64,000 bases of DNA, taken from assembly GCF_044466355.1 (NCBI RefSeq), contig NZ_JBITMQ010000008.1, positions 1-64,000 of the forward strand, read 5' to 3'. Position numbers and translations under genes: made by a program. Shown here piece after piece: positions 16,928 to 25,790 of the stretch (its first letter is position 1; every line of letters begins with the position of its first letter). The notes under the pieces were generated by a model. The model searched no databases and was not told where the DNA came from. It saw nothing but the letters and a program-made list of their open reading frames with translations. The stretch comes from Actinophytocola sp044466355 (GTDB lineage: Bacteria > Actinomycetota > Actinomycetes > Mycobacteriales > Pseudonocardiaceae).

Positions 16928-18607
16928 ATGTCCGGCTCAGACCCACCGTCGGGAGGCGTGATGCTGCAGGCGCTCGACGCCGCTCAGGTCCGGCGCTGGG
17001 CCGTGTCCTGTGTGCAGTCGCTCGACGCGCACCGCGAGGCCATCGACAGCATCAACGTCTTCCCGGTGGCCGACGGCGACACCGGGTCCAACCTGCTGCA
17101 CACCATGCGCGCGGCGCTCGACGCGCTGCTGCGGGCCCCCGCCAAGGCACGTGCCGACGCCGGGGCCGCCGTCGCGGTGCTCGCCCGGGGTGCGCTGACC
17201 GGGGCGCGCGGCAACTCCGGGGTGATCGTCTCCCAGTTCCTGCGGGGTGCCGCCGACGTGCTCGCCGGCACCGACGCCGTGCTCGGCCCCGGCCTGCGGG
17301 CCGCGCTGGCCGCGGGCGCGGACCGGGCGGTGGCCGCCATGGCCGAGCCCGTCCAGGGCACGATGATCAGCGTCTTCCGGGCCGCCGCCGACGCCGCGCG
17401 GGACGAGCCGTCCGACGCGCTGCAGGACGTCGCCGAGGCGGCCGCCACCGCCGCCGCGGCCGCGCTCGACGAGACACCCCGCCAGCTGGCCGTGCTGGCC
17501 GACGCCGGGGTCGTCGACGCGGGGGGCCGCGGGGTCGTCGTCCTGTTCGACGCGCTCCTCGCGGTGCTCACCGGACAGCCCGCCGCGCTCGCCGCCGCGC
17601 AGCGGGCGAACGCGGAGCGGGTGGCCCGCCCGCAGGAGAGCTCGCTCTACACCTCCCGCGAGTCGGGCTCGGACGCGTTCGCGTACGAGGTCATGTACCT
17701 GCTCGAACAGGTCGGCGACGACCGTGCCGCCGACGGGCTGCGGGACGCGCTCGTCGGCCTCGGCGACTCCGTCTCCGTCGTCGGGGACGGCGCGGGCCTG
17801 TGGACCGTGCACGTCCACTGCAACGACATCGGCGGCGCCATCGAGGCGGGCGTCGACGTCGGCAGGCCGAGGCAGATCCGGGTGGCCAGGTTCGCCGACG
17901 CGCCGTCGCCGGAGGCGAGCCGGTTCAGCAAGGACCGCGCCGTGGTCGTGCCGTCACGCAGCACCGAGTTCGCCGACCTGCTGATCAGCGAGGGCGTCAC
18001 CGTCAGCAGGGTCGACGGCACCGCCGACCCCGCGCTCGGCCTGCTCGAGACCATCACCGGCACGGCGGCCGCGCACGTGACCGTGCTGCCCGCCGACCCC
18101 GCGCTCGTCGAGGCCGCCGACGAGGCCGCCATCCGCGCGGTCGCCGCCGGTCAGGACGTCGTGGTCGTGCCGTGCGCGTCGCCGGTGCAGGTGCTGTCGG
18201 CCGTCGCCGTGCACGACCCGCGCCGCCGCGCGAGCGACGACGTCGTGGCCATGGCCGAGGCGGCCGCGGCCACCCGGCGCGGCGAGGTCGTGGTGGCGGC
18301 CGAGGCCGGGATCACCTGGATCGGCGCGTGCGAGGCCGGTGACGTGCTCGGTTTCGCCGACGGCGAGGTGATGCTGATCGAGCCGGGCCCGCCAGGCGTC
18401 GACGCGCTGGACCGCGCGGCGTGCGGTGTGGTGTCCCGCATGCTGGCCGTGGGCGGCGAGCTGGTCACCGCCCTGCTCGGCGCGGACGCGCCGGACGAGC
18501 TGGCGACCGAGCTCGAGGACTACCTCCGGCGCGTCCACCCGGAGACCGAACTGGTGGTCTACCAGGGCGGACAGCACAACGCGGTGCTGGTGCTCGGCGT
18601 GGAGTGA
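16928..18607 (+). CDS. DAK2-domain protein with DegV/FakA-like architecture
   Basis: 559 aa. The nucleotide-binding DhaL/DAK2 signature NVFPVADGDTGSNLLHTM lies in the first 60 residues, followed by GALTGARGNSGVIVSQFLRG. The middle and C-terminus match the FakA-type extension that activates fatty acids carried by DegV (FakB) proteins, so it may be a fatty-acid kinase component. ATG 16928 has no ribosome site but TAGTCT ends 7 nt before it (leaderless). Alternatives at 16958/16961 follow GGGAGG. It sits between rpmB and recG, as in mycobacteria. Confidence 0.85.
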   Translation: MSGSDPPSGGVMLQALDAAQVRRWAVSCVQSLDAHREAIDSINVFPVADGDTGSNLLHTMRAALDALLRAPAKARADAGAAVAVLARGALTGARGNSGVIVSQFLRGAADVLAGTDAVLGPGLRAALAAGADRAVAAMAEPVQGTMISVFRAAADAARDEPSDALQDVAEAAATAAAAALDETPRQLAVLADAGVVDAGGRGVVVLFDALLAVLTGQPAALAAAQRANAERVARPQESSLYTSRESGSDAFAYEVMYLLEQVGDDRAADGLRDALVGLGDSVSVVGDGAGLWTVHVHCNDIGGAIEAGVDVGRPRQIRVARFADAPSPEASRFSKDRAVVVPSRSTEFADLLISEGVTVSRVDGTADPALGLLETITGTAAAHVTVLPADPALVEAADEAAIRAVAAGQDVVVVPCASPVQVLSAVAVHDPRRRASDDVVAMAEAAAATRRGEVVVAAEAGITWIGACEAGDVLGFADGEVMLIEPGPPGVDALDRAACGVVSRMLAVGGELVTALLGADAPDELATELEDYLRRVHPETELVVYQGGQHNAVLVLGVE

Positions 18608-18655
18608 CAATCGCGGCTGGCCTTCCTGTCGGGGGCAATGTTTAGAGTCGGTGGC

Positions 18656-19024
18656 ATGCGGATCGGCGAGCTCGCGAGCACCGCGGGCACCACCACGAAG
18701 GCGCTGCGCTACTACGAGGAGCGCGGACTGCTCGACGCCCCGCGCCGCACCAACGGCTACCGGGACTACGACGAGTCGCACCTGCGGGTCGTCCGGGAGA
18801 TCCAGACGCTGCGCGAGATCGGCTTCGCGCTCGAGGACACCCGCCCGTTCGTCGACTGCCTGCGCGCGGGCCACGAGGAGGGTGACTCCTGCCCGGACGC
18901 GATCGCCGTGTACCGCCGCAAGATCGCCGAGGTCGAGGCGTACCTCGCACAGTTGAACGTGGTGCGGGACGAGCTGCGGGCCAAGCTCGCGGCCGCGCAC
19001 CTGCGCAGGGGAGAGGGGAACTGA
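18656..19024 (+). CDS. MerR-family regulator
   Basis: 122 aa from ATG 18656 (RIGELASTAGTTTKALRYYE), a MerR winged helix, then NGYRDYDESHLRVVREIQTL and a dimerisation helix. Two Cys, C68 (FVDCLRAG) and C79 (GDSCPDA), sit where MerR proteins bind metal or sense redox. TAGAGT lies 7 nt before the start (leaderless). The thioredoxin gene begins one base after the stop, so the pair is surely cotranscribed, and a thiol-related signal is a reasonable guess. Confidence 0.82.
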   Translation: MRIGELASTAGTTTKALRYYEERGLLDAPRRTNGYRDYDESHLRVVREIQTLREIGFALEDTRPFVDCLRAGHEEGDSCPDAIAVYRRKIAEVEAYLAQLNVVRDELRAKLAAAHLRRGEGN

Positions 19025-19025
19025 C

Positions 19026-19346
19026 ATGGATTCGGTCACCGAGGAGACGTTCGCCGACCGCGTGCTCGGGCACGACAAGCCGGTGCTCGTGGAGTTCTGG
19101 GCGACGTGGTGCGGGCCGTGCCGCATGGTCGCGCCGGTGCTGGAGCAGATCGCGGCCGAGCGGGACGACGTGGACGTCGTGAAGGTGAACTACGACGAGA
19201 ACCCGGCCATCGGGCAGCGGTACCACGTCATGGGCCTGCCGACGATGCTGCTGTTCTCAGGCGGTGAGCCGGTGCACACGATCGTCGGCGCCAAGCCGAA
19301 GGCCGCCTTGCTGAGGGAGCTGGACGGCGTCCTGGCCGTGCGGTGA
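19026..19346 (+). CDS. trxA: Thioredoxin
   Basis: 106 aa with GGAGAGGGGAA ahead of ATG 19026. The active site WCGPC is in VEFWATWCGPCRMVAPVL and the cis-Pro in GLPTMLLF. It is a cytosolic dithiol reductant kept reduced by thioredoxin reductase. No reductase gene is present here. Pairing with a MerR regulator suggests inducible expression, unlike housekeeping trxA near oriC, so it is probably one of several paralogues. Confidence 0.92.
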   Translation: MDSVTEETFADRVLGHDKPVLVEFWATWCGPCRMVAPVLEQIAAERDDVDVVKVNYDENPAIGQRYHVMGLPTMLLFSGGEPVHTIVGAKPKAALLRELDGVLAVR

Positions 19347-19394
19347 CGGGCGGGCGTCCCACGATTGTCGGTGGGGCGCGACATAATCGCCTCG

Positions 19395-21581
19395 ATGGTC
19401 TCCATGGACAGCAAACTCGAGGCGGCGGTGGGCGCCAAGTCGGCCAAGGCGCTGGCCGGCGCGTTGGACCTGCACACCGCCGGTGACCTGGTCCGCTACT
19501 TCCCCCGGCGGTACGCCGAACGCGGGGAGCTGACCGACATCGCCGGGCTGGAGATCGGCGAGCACGCGACCGTGATGGCGCGTGTGCAGTCGTTCAACGA
19601 GCGGCGGATGCGGCAGCGGTCGGGGTGGATCAGCGAGGTCGTCATCACCGACGGCAACCGCACGCTGGAGTGCACGTTCTTCAACCAGCGGCACCACAAG
19701 CGGGCGCTGACGCCGGGCACGAACGCGCTGTTCGCGGGCAAGGTGTCGCGGTACCGGAACAAGCTGCAGCTCACCAACCCCGACTACCAGCTGCTCACCG
19801 AGGAGATCGAGGGCGACGCGGAGGGCACGGCCGACACGGTCGAGAAGTTCACCGGGCTGATCCCGGTGTACCCGGCCGCGGCGTCCATCCAGTCGTGGCA
19901 GGTCGCGAAGTGCGTGCGGCAGGTCCTGTCGATGCTCGACGAGATCGAGGACCCGATGCCGGCCGACCTCCGGCACCGCCGGGGCCTGTCGAACTACGAC
20001 GACGCCATCCGCAAGATCCACACCGCCACCGACTGGCCCGGCGTGCAGGCCGCCCGCGAACGCCTGAAGTGGGACGAGGCGATGGCGGTCCAGCTGGCGC
20101 TGGCGCAGCGGCGGCACGGGGCGGTCACGCGTCCCGCGCCGGAGTGCGCGCGCCGCGACGACGGGCTGCGGGCCGCGTTCGACAAGCGGTTGCCGTTCAC
20201 GCTCACCGCCGGTCAGCAGGAGGTCGGCGAGGCGATCGCGGCCGACCTCGCGGTCGCGCACCCGATGAACCGGCTGCTGCAGGGCGAGGTCGGGTCCGGC
20301 AAGACGATCGTGGCGCTGCGGGCGATGCTGCAGGTCGTGGACGCGGGCAGGCAGGCGGCGCTGCTCGCGCCGACGGAGGTGCTCGCCGCGCAGCACGCCC
20401 GGTCGCTCACGAACATGCTGGGCGACCTGGCCATGGCCGGTGAGCTGGGGGCGGCGGAGGAGGCCACGCGCATCACGCTGCTCACGGGTTCGCTGCCCGC
20501 GGCGCAGCGCAAGCAGGCGCTGCTGGACGCGGCGAGCGGGGCGGCGGGCATCGTCGTGGGCACGCACGCCCTGATCCAGGAGACCGTGCAGTTCGCCGAC
20601 CTCGGGTTCGTGGTCGTCGACGAGCAGCACCGGTTCGGTGTCGAGCAGCGGGACGCGTTGCGCACCCGCGCCGGCGAGAACAGCAGCCCGCACGTGCTGG
20701 TCATGACTGCCACCCCGATCCCGCGCACGGTCGCCATGACCGTCTACGGCGACCTGGAGACGTCGTCGCTGCGGGAGCTGCCTGCGGGCCGGTCGCCGAT
20801 CAGCACGGCGGTGGTGCCCGCGGCGGAGAAGCCGGCGTGGCTGGAGCGGGCGTGGCAGCGGATCCGGGAGGAGGTCGCCGCCGGTCACCAGGCCTATGTG
20901 GTGTGCCCGCGGATCGGTGACCAGGAGTCCGCGGAGGACGTGAACCTGAATTCCGACGACGGCCGCCGGCCGCCGCTGTCGGTGGTCGAGGTGGCGGAGA
21001 TGCTGGCCGAGGGCCCGCTGAACGGGCTGCGGCTGGCGCTGCTGCACGGGCGCCTGCCCGCCGACGACAAGGACGCGGTGATGCGTGCGTTCGCGGCGGG
21101 CGAGGTCGACGTGCTGGTGGCGACGACGGTCGTCGAGGTCGGTGTGGACGTGCCGAACTCGACTGCCATGGTGATCATGGACGCGGACCGGTTCGGGGTC
21201 TCGCAGCTGCACCAGCTGCGCGGCCGGGTCGGGCGTGGCAAGGCGGCTGGCGTGTGCCTCCTCGTGACGGAGACGCTGGGCGGCACCGCCACCCGGGAAC
21301 GCCTCGACGCTGTCGCGTCTACTTTGGACGGGTTCGAGCTGGCGCGGGTGGACCTGGAGATGCGGCGGGAAGGCGACATCCTCGGCGCGACCCAGTCGGG
21401 CAAGCGGTCGGCGTTGAGGCTGCTTTCCCTGCTGCGGGACGAGGACCTGATCGCCGAGGCCCGCACCGAGGCGCAGGACCTGGTGGCGCGGTCACCGGAC
21501 CTGTCGCAGTACCCCGGGCTGGCGTCGATGGTCGCGTCGCTGGTCTCCGGCACAAAAGCCGAATACCTGGAGAAGGCATAA
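19395..21581 (+). CDS. recG: ATP-dependent DNA helicase RecG
   Basis: 728 aa from ATG 19395 (MVSMDSKLEAAVG), where CATAAT ends 7 nt upstream; a GTG at 19365 would only add a weak N-terminus. It remodels stalled replication forks and Holliday junctions. The wedge/OB domain holds residues 60-150. Helicase motifs are GEVGSGKTIVA, VDEQHRFGVEQR, MTATPIPRT, LHGRLPADDKDAVM, VGVDVPNS and QLRGRVGRG. It is followed by a large hairpin. Confidence 0.95.
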   Translation: MVSMDSKLEAAVGAKSAKALAGALDLHTAGDLVRYFPRRYAERGELTDIAGLEIGEHATVMARVQSFNERRMRQRSGWISEVVITDGNRTLECTFFNQRHHKRALTPGTNALFAGKVSRYRNKLQLTNPDYQLLTEEIEGDAEGTADTVEKFTGLIPVYPAAASIQSWQVAKCVRQVLSMLDEIEDPMPADLRHRRGLSNYDDAIRKIHTATDWPGVQAARERLKWDEAMAVQLALAQRRHGAVTRPAPECARRDDGLRAAFDKRLPFTLTAGQQEVGEAIAADLAVAHPMNRLLQGEVGSGKTIVALRAMLQVVDAGRQAALLAPTEVLAAQHARSLTNMLGDLAMAGELGAAEEATRITLLTGSLPAAQRKQALLDAASGAAGIVVGTHALIQETVQFADLGFVVVDEQHRFGVEQRDALRTRAGENSSPHVLVMTATPIPRTVAMTVYGDLETSSLRELPAGRSPISTAVVPAAEKPAWLERAWQRIREEVAAGHQAYVVCPRIGDQESAEDVNLNSDDGRRPPLSVVEVAEMLAEGPLNGLRLALLHGRLPADDKDAVMRAFAAGEVDVLVATTVVEVGVDVPNSTAMVIMDADRFGVSQLHQLRGRVGRGKAAGVCLLVTETLGGTATRERLDAVASTLDGFELARVDLEMRREGDILGATQSGKRSALRLLSLLRDEDLIAEARTEAQDLVARSPDLSQYPGLASMVASLVSGTKAEYLEKA

Positions 21582-21586
21582 GGACA

Positions 21587-21650
21587 GCGATGCCCTGAAA
21601 GCGTCTTTCGGGACGCGGAACCGTCTCGAAAGCGTCTTTCAGGGCATCGC
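21587..21650. terminator. Long hairpin between recG and the coiled-coil gene
   Basis: GCGATGCCCTGAAAG at 21587-21601 pairs with its complement ending at 21650. Inside, the 13-mer GAAAGCGTCTTTC occurs twice (21597-21609 and 21628-21640). The convergent layout suggests a bidirectional terminator. Confidence 0.75.
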
Positions 21651-21659
21651 CTGCCGAGG

Positions 21660-23321
21660 CTACTTGCTGTTGGCCTGCGCCTTTTCCTGCCGCGGCGAGG
21701 CTGGGCGCTGGGTGGCCTTCTGGGCCGCCGCGAAGTGGCGCTTCGCGTCCTCCAGGATCGAGAACGTCGAGTTGACGTGCTCGGACACCCGGCGCTCGAA
21801 CTCGTCGGCCTGGCGGATCCGGTCGGCGGCCTCGGCGAGGCGCTGCTCGGCGTCCTCGACGATCTTCGCCGCGCGGATCTTCGCGTTGGCCTGCTGTTCG
21901 TTGAGTTCCTTCTCGACCTCGGCGCGCTTGGCGGTCAGCGCCTTGTCCGACGCCTGGGCGCGGGACTCGGCGTCGGACACGGTCTTGTCCGCCTGCTGCT
22001 GGGCCATGGCCTCCAGCTCGGCCAGGTTCGCCTCCACCGAGGACTTCTTCTCGGCCAGGGCCCGCTCCTGCTCGTCGGTGCGGCGCTTGGCCTCCTCGAT
22101 GATCTTGGCGGCCTGCTGCTGTGCGGACTGCTGACGTGCGGCGAGCTGCTTCTCGGCCTCCGCCTTCTCGCTCGCCACGGTCTCGCGGATCTTGCCCGCC
22201 TCGACCTCGGCGTCGCCGACGATCTTCGCGGCACGGGCCTTCGCCGCGGACTCGCGCTGGGCGATCTGCTGGTCGGCCTCGGCCCGCTCGGCGGTGATCG
22301 TCTCGCGGATCTTCGTGGCCTCGCGCTCGGCGTCGCCGACGATCTTGGCGGCGCGGTCCTTCGCGACGCCGGCCCGCTCGGACAGCTCCCGCTCCAGCTC
22401 GGCGCGGCGCTGGTTGAGGGCCGCCTCGGTCTCCTGCTCCAGCGACGCCCGCTTCTCGGCCGCCTTCTGGTCCAGCAGCTCCCGCTGCTTGAGCGCGTCC
22501 GCGTCCCGCTGCTCGCGGCGCTGCTTGGCCTCCGCGTCCAGCTGCGCGATGCGGGTCTCGTTGGCCTTCGTCGCCCGCTCGACCTCGGTGCGCGCCTCCG
22601 CCATCAGCTGCTCGTGCTCGGTGGCGTTGCGGGCACGCAGCTGCTCGTACTCGTTCTCGAGCGTCGCGTGGTTCTTCGCGTACTCGGCCTCGAGCGTCTT
22701 GCGCCGCTCCGCCAGCTCCGCGGTGATGCCGTCCTGCTTGGCCTTCTGGTCCTTGGCGTACTTCGCCACGTCCGCCTTGACGCTCGCCGCGTACTCGTCC
22801 GCGGCCGCCTTCGTCTGCGCGACGTACTCGTCCGCGCCCTTGCGGGTGCCCGCCGCGTGCTCGTCGGCGTCCTGCCTGGTCTTGGCCGCGTAGGCGTCCG
22901 CCTCCTCTCTCGTCGCGGAGGCGTGGGAGTCGGCCTTCGCGCGCGTGGAGTGGGAGTACTCGTCCGCGTCGGCTCTCGTCGACCGGTCGTAGTTGTCGGC
23001 GTCGCGCTTGAACTCGGCGATCTCTTCCTCGGCGAGCTGCCACATCAAACGCTGGCGCTCCGACATCGCCTCGGTGGACGTCGGGTTGACGGTGATGCGG
23101 TGCAGCTGTTCCTTGGCGTCCAGAAGCTGCTGCTGGGCACTGCCGAGGGCCTTGGTCAGCTCGGCGACCTTGGCGACCGCCTCGTCGCGGCTCTTCGTGA
23201 CATGGCTCAGGTCGAACGAGAGGCGCGTGACTCGCTCGTTGACCTGGCGCGGGTTGTAGCCGCGGAGGACAGTGTCAAAACGGGGGACCCGGAGATTCGG
23301 GTCGGACTCACCATCGGCCAT
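21660..23321 (-). CDS. DivIVA-like polar coiled-coil protein with hendecad and 40-residue repeats
   Basis: 553 aa from ATG 23321. The N-terminus has a DivIVA-type sequence (FDTVLRGYNPRQVNERVTRL, residues 15-34), then nearly uninterrupted coiled coil. Residues 107-194 are eight tandem 11-mers of the type DADEYxxxTRA. Residues 324-483 are four tandem 40-mers, each beginning A(A/D)K(I/T), with a partial fifth from 484. This recalls the Streptomyces Scy/FilP polarisome and intermediate-filament-like proteins, though it is shorter than Scy. A role in tip growth or cell shape is inferred. It lies downstream of an MMPL gene but behind a terminator. Confidence 0.75.
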   Translation of the reverse strand: MADGESDPNLRVPRFDTVLRGYNPRQVNERVTRLSFDLSHVTKSRDEAVAKVAELTKALGSAQQQLLDAKEQLHRITVNPTSTEAMSERQRLMWQLAEEEIAEFKRDADNYDRSTRADADEYSHSTRAKADSHASATREEADAYAAKTRQDADEHAAGTRKGADEYVAQTKAAADEYAASVKADVAKYAKDQKAKQDGITAELAERRKTLEAEYAKNHATLENEYEQLRARNATEHEQLMAEARTEVERATKANETRIAQLDAEAKQRREQRDADALKQRELLDQKAAEKRASLEQETEAALNQRRAELERELSERAGVAKDRAAKIVGDAEREATKIRETITAERAEADQQIAQRESAAKARAAKIVGDAEVEAGKIRETVASEKAEAEKQLAARQQSAQQQAAKIIEEAKRRTDEQERALAEKKSSVEANLAELEAMAQQQADKTVSDAESRAQASDKALTAKRAEVEKELNEQQANAKIRAAKIVEDAEQRLAEAADRIRQADEFERRVSEHVNSTFSILEDAKRHFAAAQKATQRPASPRQEKAQANSK

Positions 23322-23379
23322 GCCGCCACACTTTAGATGGTCCCCCTGGTGGGGCACTCCGGCAGGAGGGTGATAAGCC

Positions 23380-23423
23380 GCCGAAGACCACCCCGTGCGT
23401 TGAGCGGCGGGATGGTCTTCGGC
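23380..23423 (-). terminator. Hairpin after the MMPL gene
   Basis: GCCGAAGACCA (23380-23390) pairs with TGGTCTTCGGC (23413-23423). The loop contains GTGCGTTG, also seen in the hairpins at 6163 and 33095. Confidence 0.7.
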
Positions 23424-23431
23424 AGGACTAA

Positions 23432-25636
23432 TCAGCCGCGCGGCATTACCACGGTGGGCAAATGCTCTGTCGGGTGATCATCAACAGGGGATATCGGTGA
23501 CGCCTCGTCACGGCGGATTCGGCCCGGCCACCAGTTCGCCCTGCCGAGGAGTGCCATCAGCGACGGCAGCACCAGCACCCGGATGACCATGGCGTCGACG
23601 AACACGGCGACCGCCAGTCCGACACCCATCTGTTTCATCTCGTTCAACGACAACGTCGCGAAGATCGCGAACACCGACACCATCAGGACCGCCGCGGATG
23701 TCACCACCCCGGCCGACCGGCTGATGCCGTGCGACACCGCGTCCTTGGTGGACAGCCCACCGCGCACCGCCTCACGGATCCGGCTCACCACGAACACGTG
23801 GTAGTCCATCGACAGTCCGAACAGGACAGCGAAGAGGAACAGCGGTATCCACGCGACGAGCGCGCCGTTCGAGTGGAAGCCCAGGATGCCCTCCGCCCAC
23901 TCGTGCTGGAACACGAGCGTGAGGGTGCCGAACGCGGCCGCCGCCGACAGCGAGTTCAGGAGCAGCGCGGTCAGCGCCACCATCAGCGACCGGAACGTGA
24001 CGGCCATGATCAGGAACGTCAGCAGCAGCACGAACCCGATCACGATCGGCATCCGGTCGGCGAGGTTCCCGGTGTAGTCGACGTTCTCCGCGATACCGCC
24101 GCCGACCGCGTACTCGGCGCCGCTCACCGTTCCGACCGTCGCGGGCACGAGGGTGGTCCGCAGCGCGTCGAGCGACCGCTCGCCCTCGTCGGTGCCGATC
24201 CCCGCTGTCGTCGGGATGTCCAGCGTGGTGACCCGTCCGTCGGCCGAGGTCCTGATCACCGGCTCGTCGACGTTCGCGAACAGCGGGTCGTCCTGGGTCC
24301 GGCCGGACAGGTCCTCGAGCGCGGTGCGCACCGCGTCCGCCGTCGCCGGACCGGCCTTCACCGCGATCACGTGGTTCGTGCCCTCGCTCGGGAACGCCGA
24401 GGTCAGGCGGTCATAGGCCTGCATGACCGGGATGGTGCGCGGCAGGTCGGACTCGCTGGAGGACTTCAGCTTCATGTCCAGCGCGGGCAGCGCGAGCGCG
24501 CCGAGCGCCGCGATCGAGAGCAGCAGCGTGACCAGCGGGAACCGCAGCGCGGGCCGCAGCAGGCGCGGCCACACCCGAGGTGGGCCGGTGCGGTTGGTGA
24601 GCCGCCACAGCAGCGGGACCCTCGGTCGGTCGACGCGCCTGCCGAGCTTCGCGAGCAGGGCGGGCAGCACGGTCAGCGACCCGAGCACCGCCACCGCGAC
24701 CACGATGATCGACCCGGTCGCGAGCGAGGCGAACACGGCGTCGTTCGCGAGGTACAGCCCCGCCATCGAGACGATCACCGCGATGCCCGACACCACGACC
24801 GAGTGGCCGGACGTGGCCGCCGCGATCTCCACGGCACTCGTGTGGGTCATGCCCTTCTGCCGTTCCTCACGTTCCCGCTTGAGGTAGAAGAGCGAGTAGT
24901 CGACGCCGACCGCCATGCCCATCAGGACGATCATGCTGCCCAGCGAGTCGACGGCGGGCACGAAGTGCGACGCCAGCGCGGAGAGCCCGAACGCGGCGCC
25001 GACCGCGGACATCGCGAGCAGCACCGGCACCCCGGCGGCGATGATCGCGCCGAACGCGATCAGCATGATCAGGAGCGTGACCGGCACGCTGATCAGCTCG
25101 GCCTTGAGCAGGTCGTCGCCGACCTGGTCGTTGATGCCCTTGTTGATCGACGGGCCGCCGACCTGTTCCACCCGGAGGTCCGGGTGGTCCCGCTGCACGG
25201 CCGCGGTCGCGTCGTGGAGCGGGCCTAGGCGGTCACTCGCCCCGTCCCGGTCACCGGCCATCGTGACCGGCACGAGCAGCGCGGTCCCGTCCCGGGACGG
25301 CACCGGATCGCCGACCGACTCCACCTCGTCGAGCGCCGCCAGCCGGTCCGCGGCGTCGGTCGCGGCCGCCTGCCCCTCGGCCGGATCGAGCCGCCCGGAG
25401 CGGGCGGTGACGAGCACGTTCTCCTTCGCGTGCTCGGCGAAGTTCCCCTCTTCGATGATCGTGGTGGCGCGTCCGGACTCGCCGACGGCCATGTCCGACC
25501 CGGTCGCCTCCTTGTTGCCCGCCCACCCGCCCGCCGCGAAACACACCGCGACGAACACGACCCACATCCCGATCGCACGCCACGGATGCGTCGCGCTCCA
25601 CCTCGCCACGCGGACCGTTGCCGGTTGCCTGCGCAT
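23432..25636 (-). CDS. MMPL-family RND transporter
   Basis: 734 aa from ATG 25636, with GGAAAGG upstream; an open extension to 25810 has no ribosome site. There are two repeats of a transmembrane helix, a large extracellular loop and a five-helix bundle. The proton-relay helix signature is MGMAVGVDYSLFYLKREREE, and the second repeat has FGLSMDYHVFVVSRIREA. MMPL proteins export lipids or siderophore-like products using the proton gradient. No lipid-synthesis gene is next to it, so the cargo is unknown. Confidence 0.88.
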   Translation of the reverse strand: MRRQPATVRVARWSATHPWRAIGMWVVFVAVCFAAGGWAGNKEATGSDMAVGESGRATTIIEEGNFAEHAKENVLVTARSGRLDPAEGQAAATDAADRLAALDEVESVGDPVPSRDGTALLVPVTMAGDRDGASDRLGPLHDATAAVQRDHPDLRVEQVGGPSINKGINDQVGDDLLKAELISVPVTLLIMLIAFGAIIAAGVPVLLAMSAVGAAFGLSALASHFVPAVDSLGSMIVLMGMAVGVDYSLFYLKREREERQKGMTHTSAVEIAAATSGHSVVVSGIAVIVSMAGLYLANDAVFASLATGSIIVVAVAVLGSLTVLPALLAKLGRRVDRPRVPLLWRLTNRTGPPRVWPRLLRPALRFPLVTLLLSIAALGALALPALDMKLKSSSESDLPRTIPVMQAYDRLTSAFPSEGTNHVIAVKAGPATADAVRTALEDLSGRTQDDPLFANVDEPVIRTSADGRVTTLDIPTTAGIGTDEGERSLDALRTTLVPATVGTVSGAEYAVGGGIAENVDYTGNLADRMPIVIGFVLLLTFLIMAVTFRSLMVALTALLLNSLSAAAAFGTLTLVFQHEWAEGILGFHSNGALVAWIPLFLFAVLFGLSMDYHVFVVSRIREAVRGGLSTKDAVSHGISRSAGVVTSAAVLMVSVFAIFATLSLNEMKQMGVGLAVAVFVDAMVIRVLVLPSLMALLGRANWWPGRIRRDEASPISPVDDHPTEHLPTVVMPRG

Positions 25637-25790
25637 CTGCTTTCCTTTCCCTGTCTCCCAAGGGATCCGATGGTTTCGGAACCGGTGGCCCGGCACACGG
25701 GTGCGCGCCCCCGAACCGGGGGTGGGGCCAGCCCTACCGCCGCATGGCAATTGGTGAAGCTTGCTCACATATCGGTGGTCGCGTAACGAG

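Noticed and set aside
21735..23336. A 533-codon Leu/Gly-rich plus-strand frame opposite the coiled-coil gene
   Set aside because: It follows directly from the Glu/Ala repeats of the real gene read in reverse, and shows no independent ribosome site or family.
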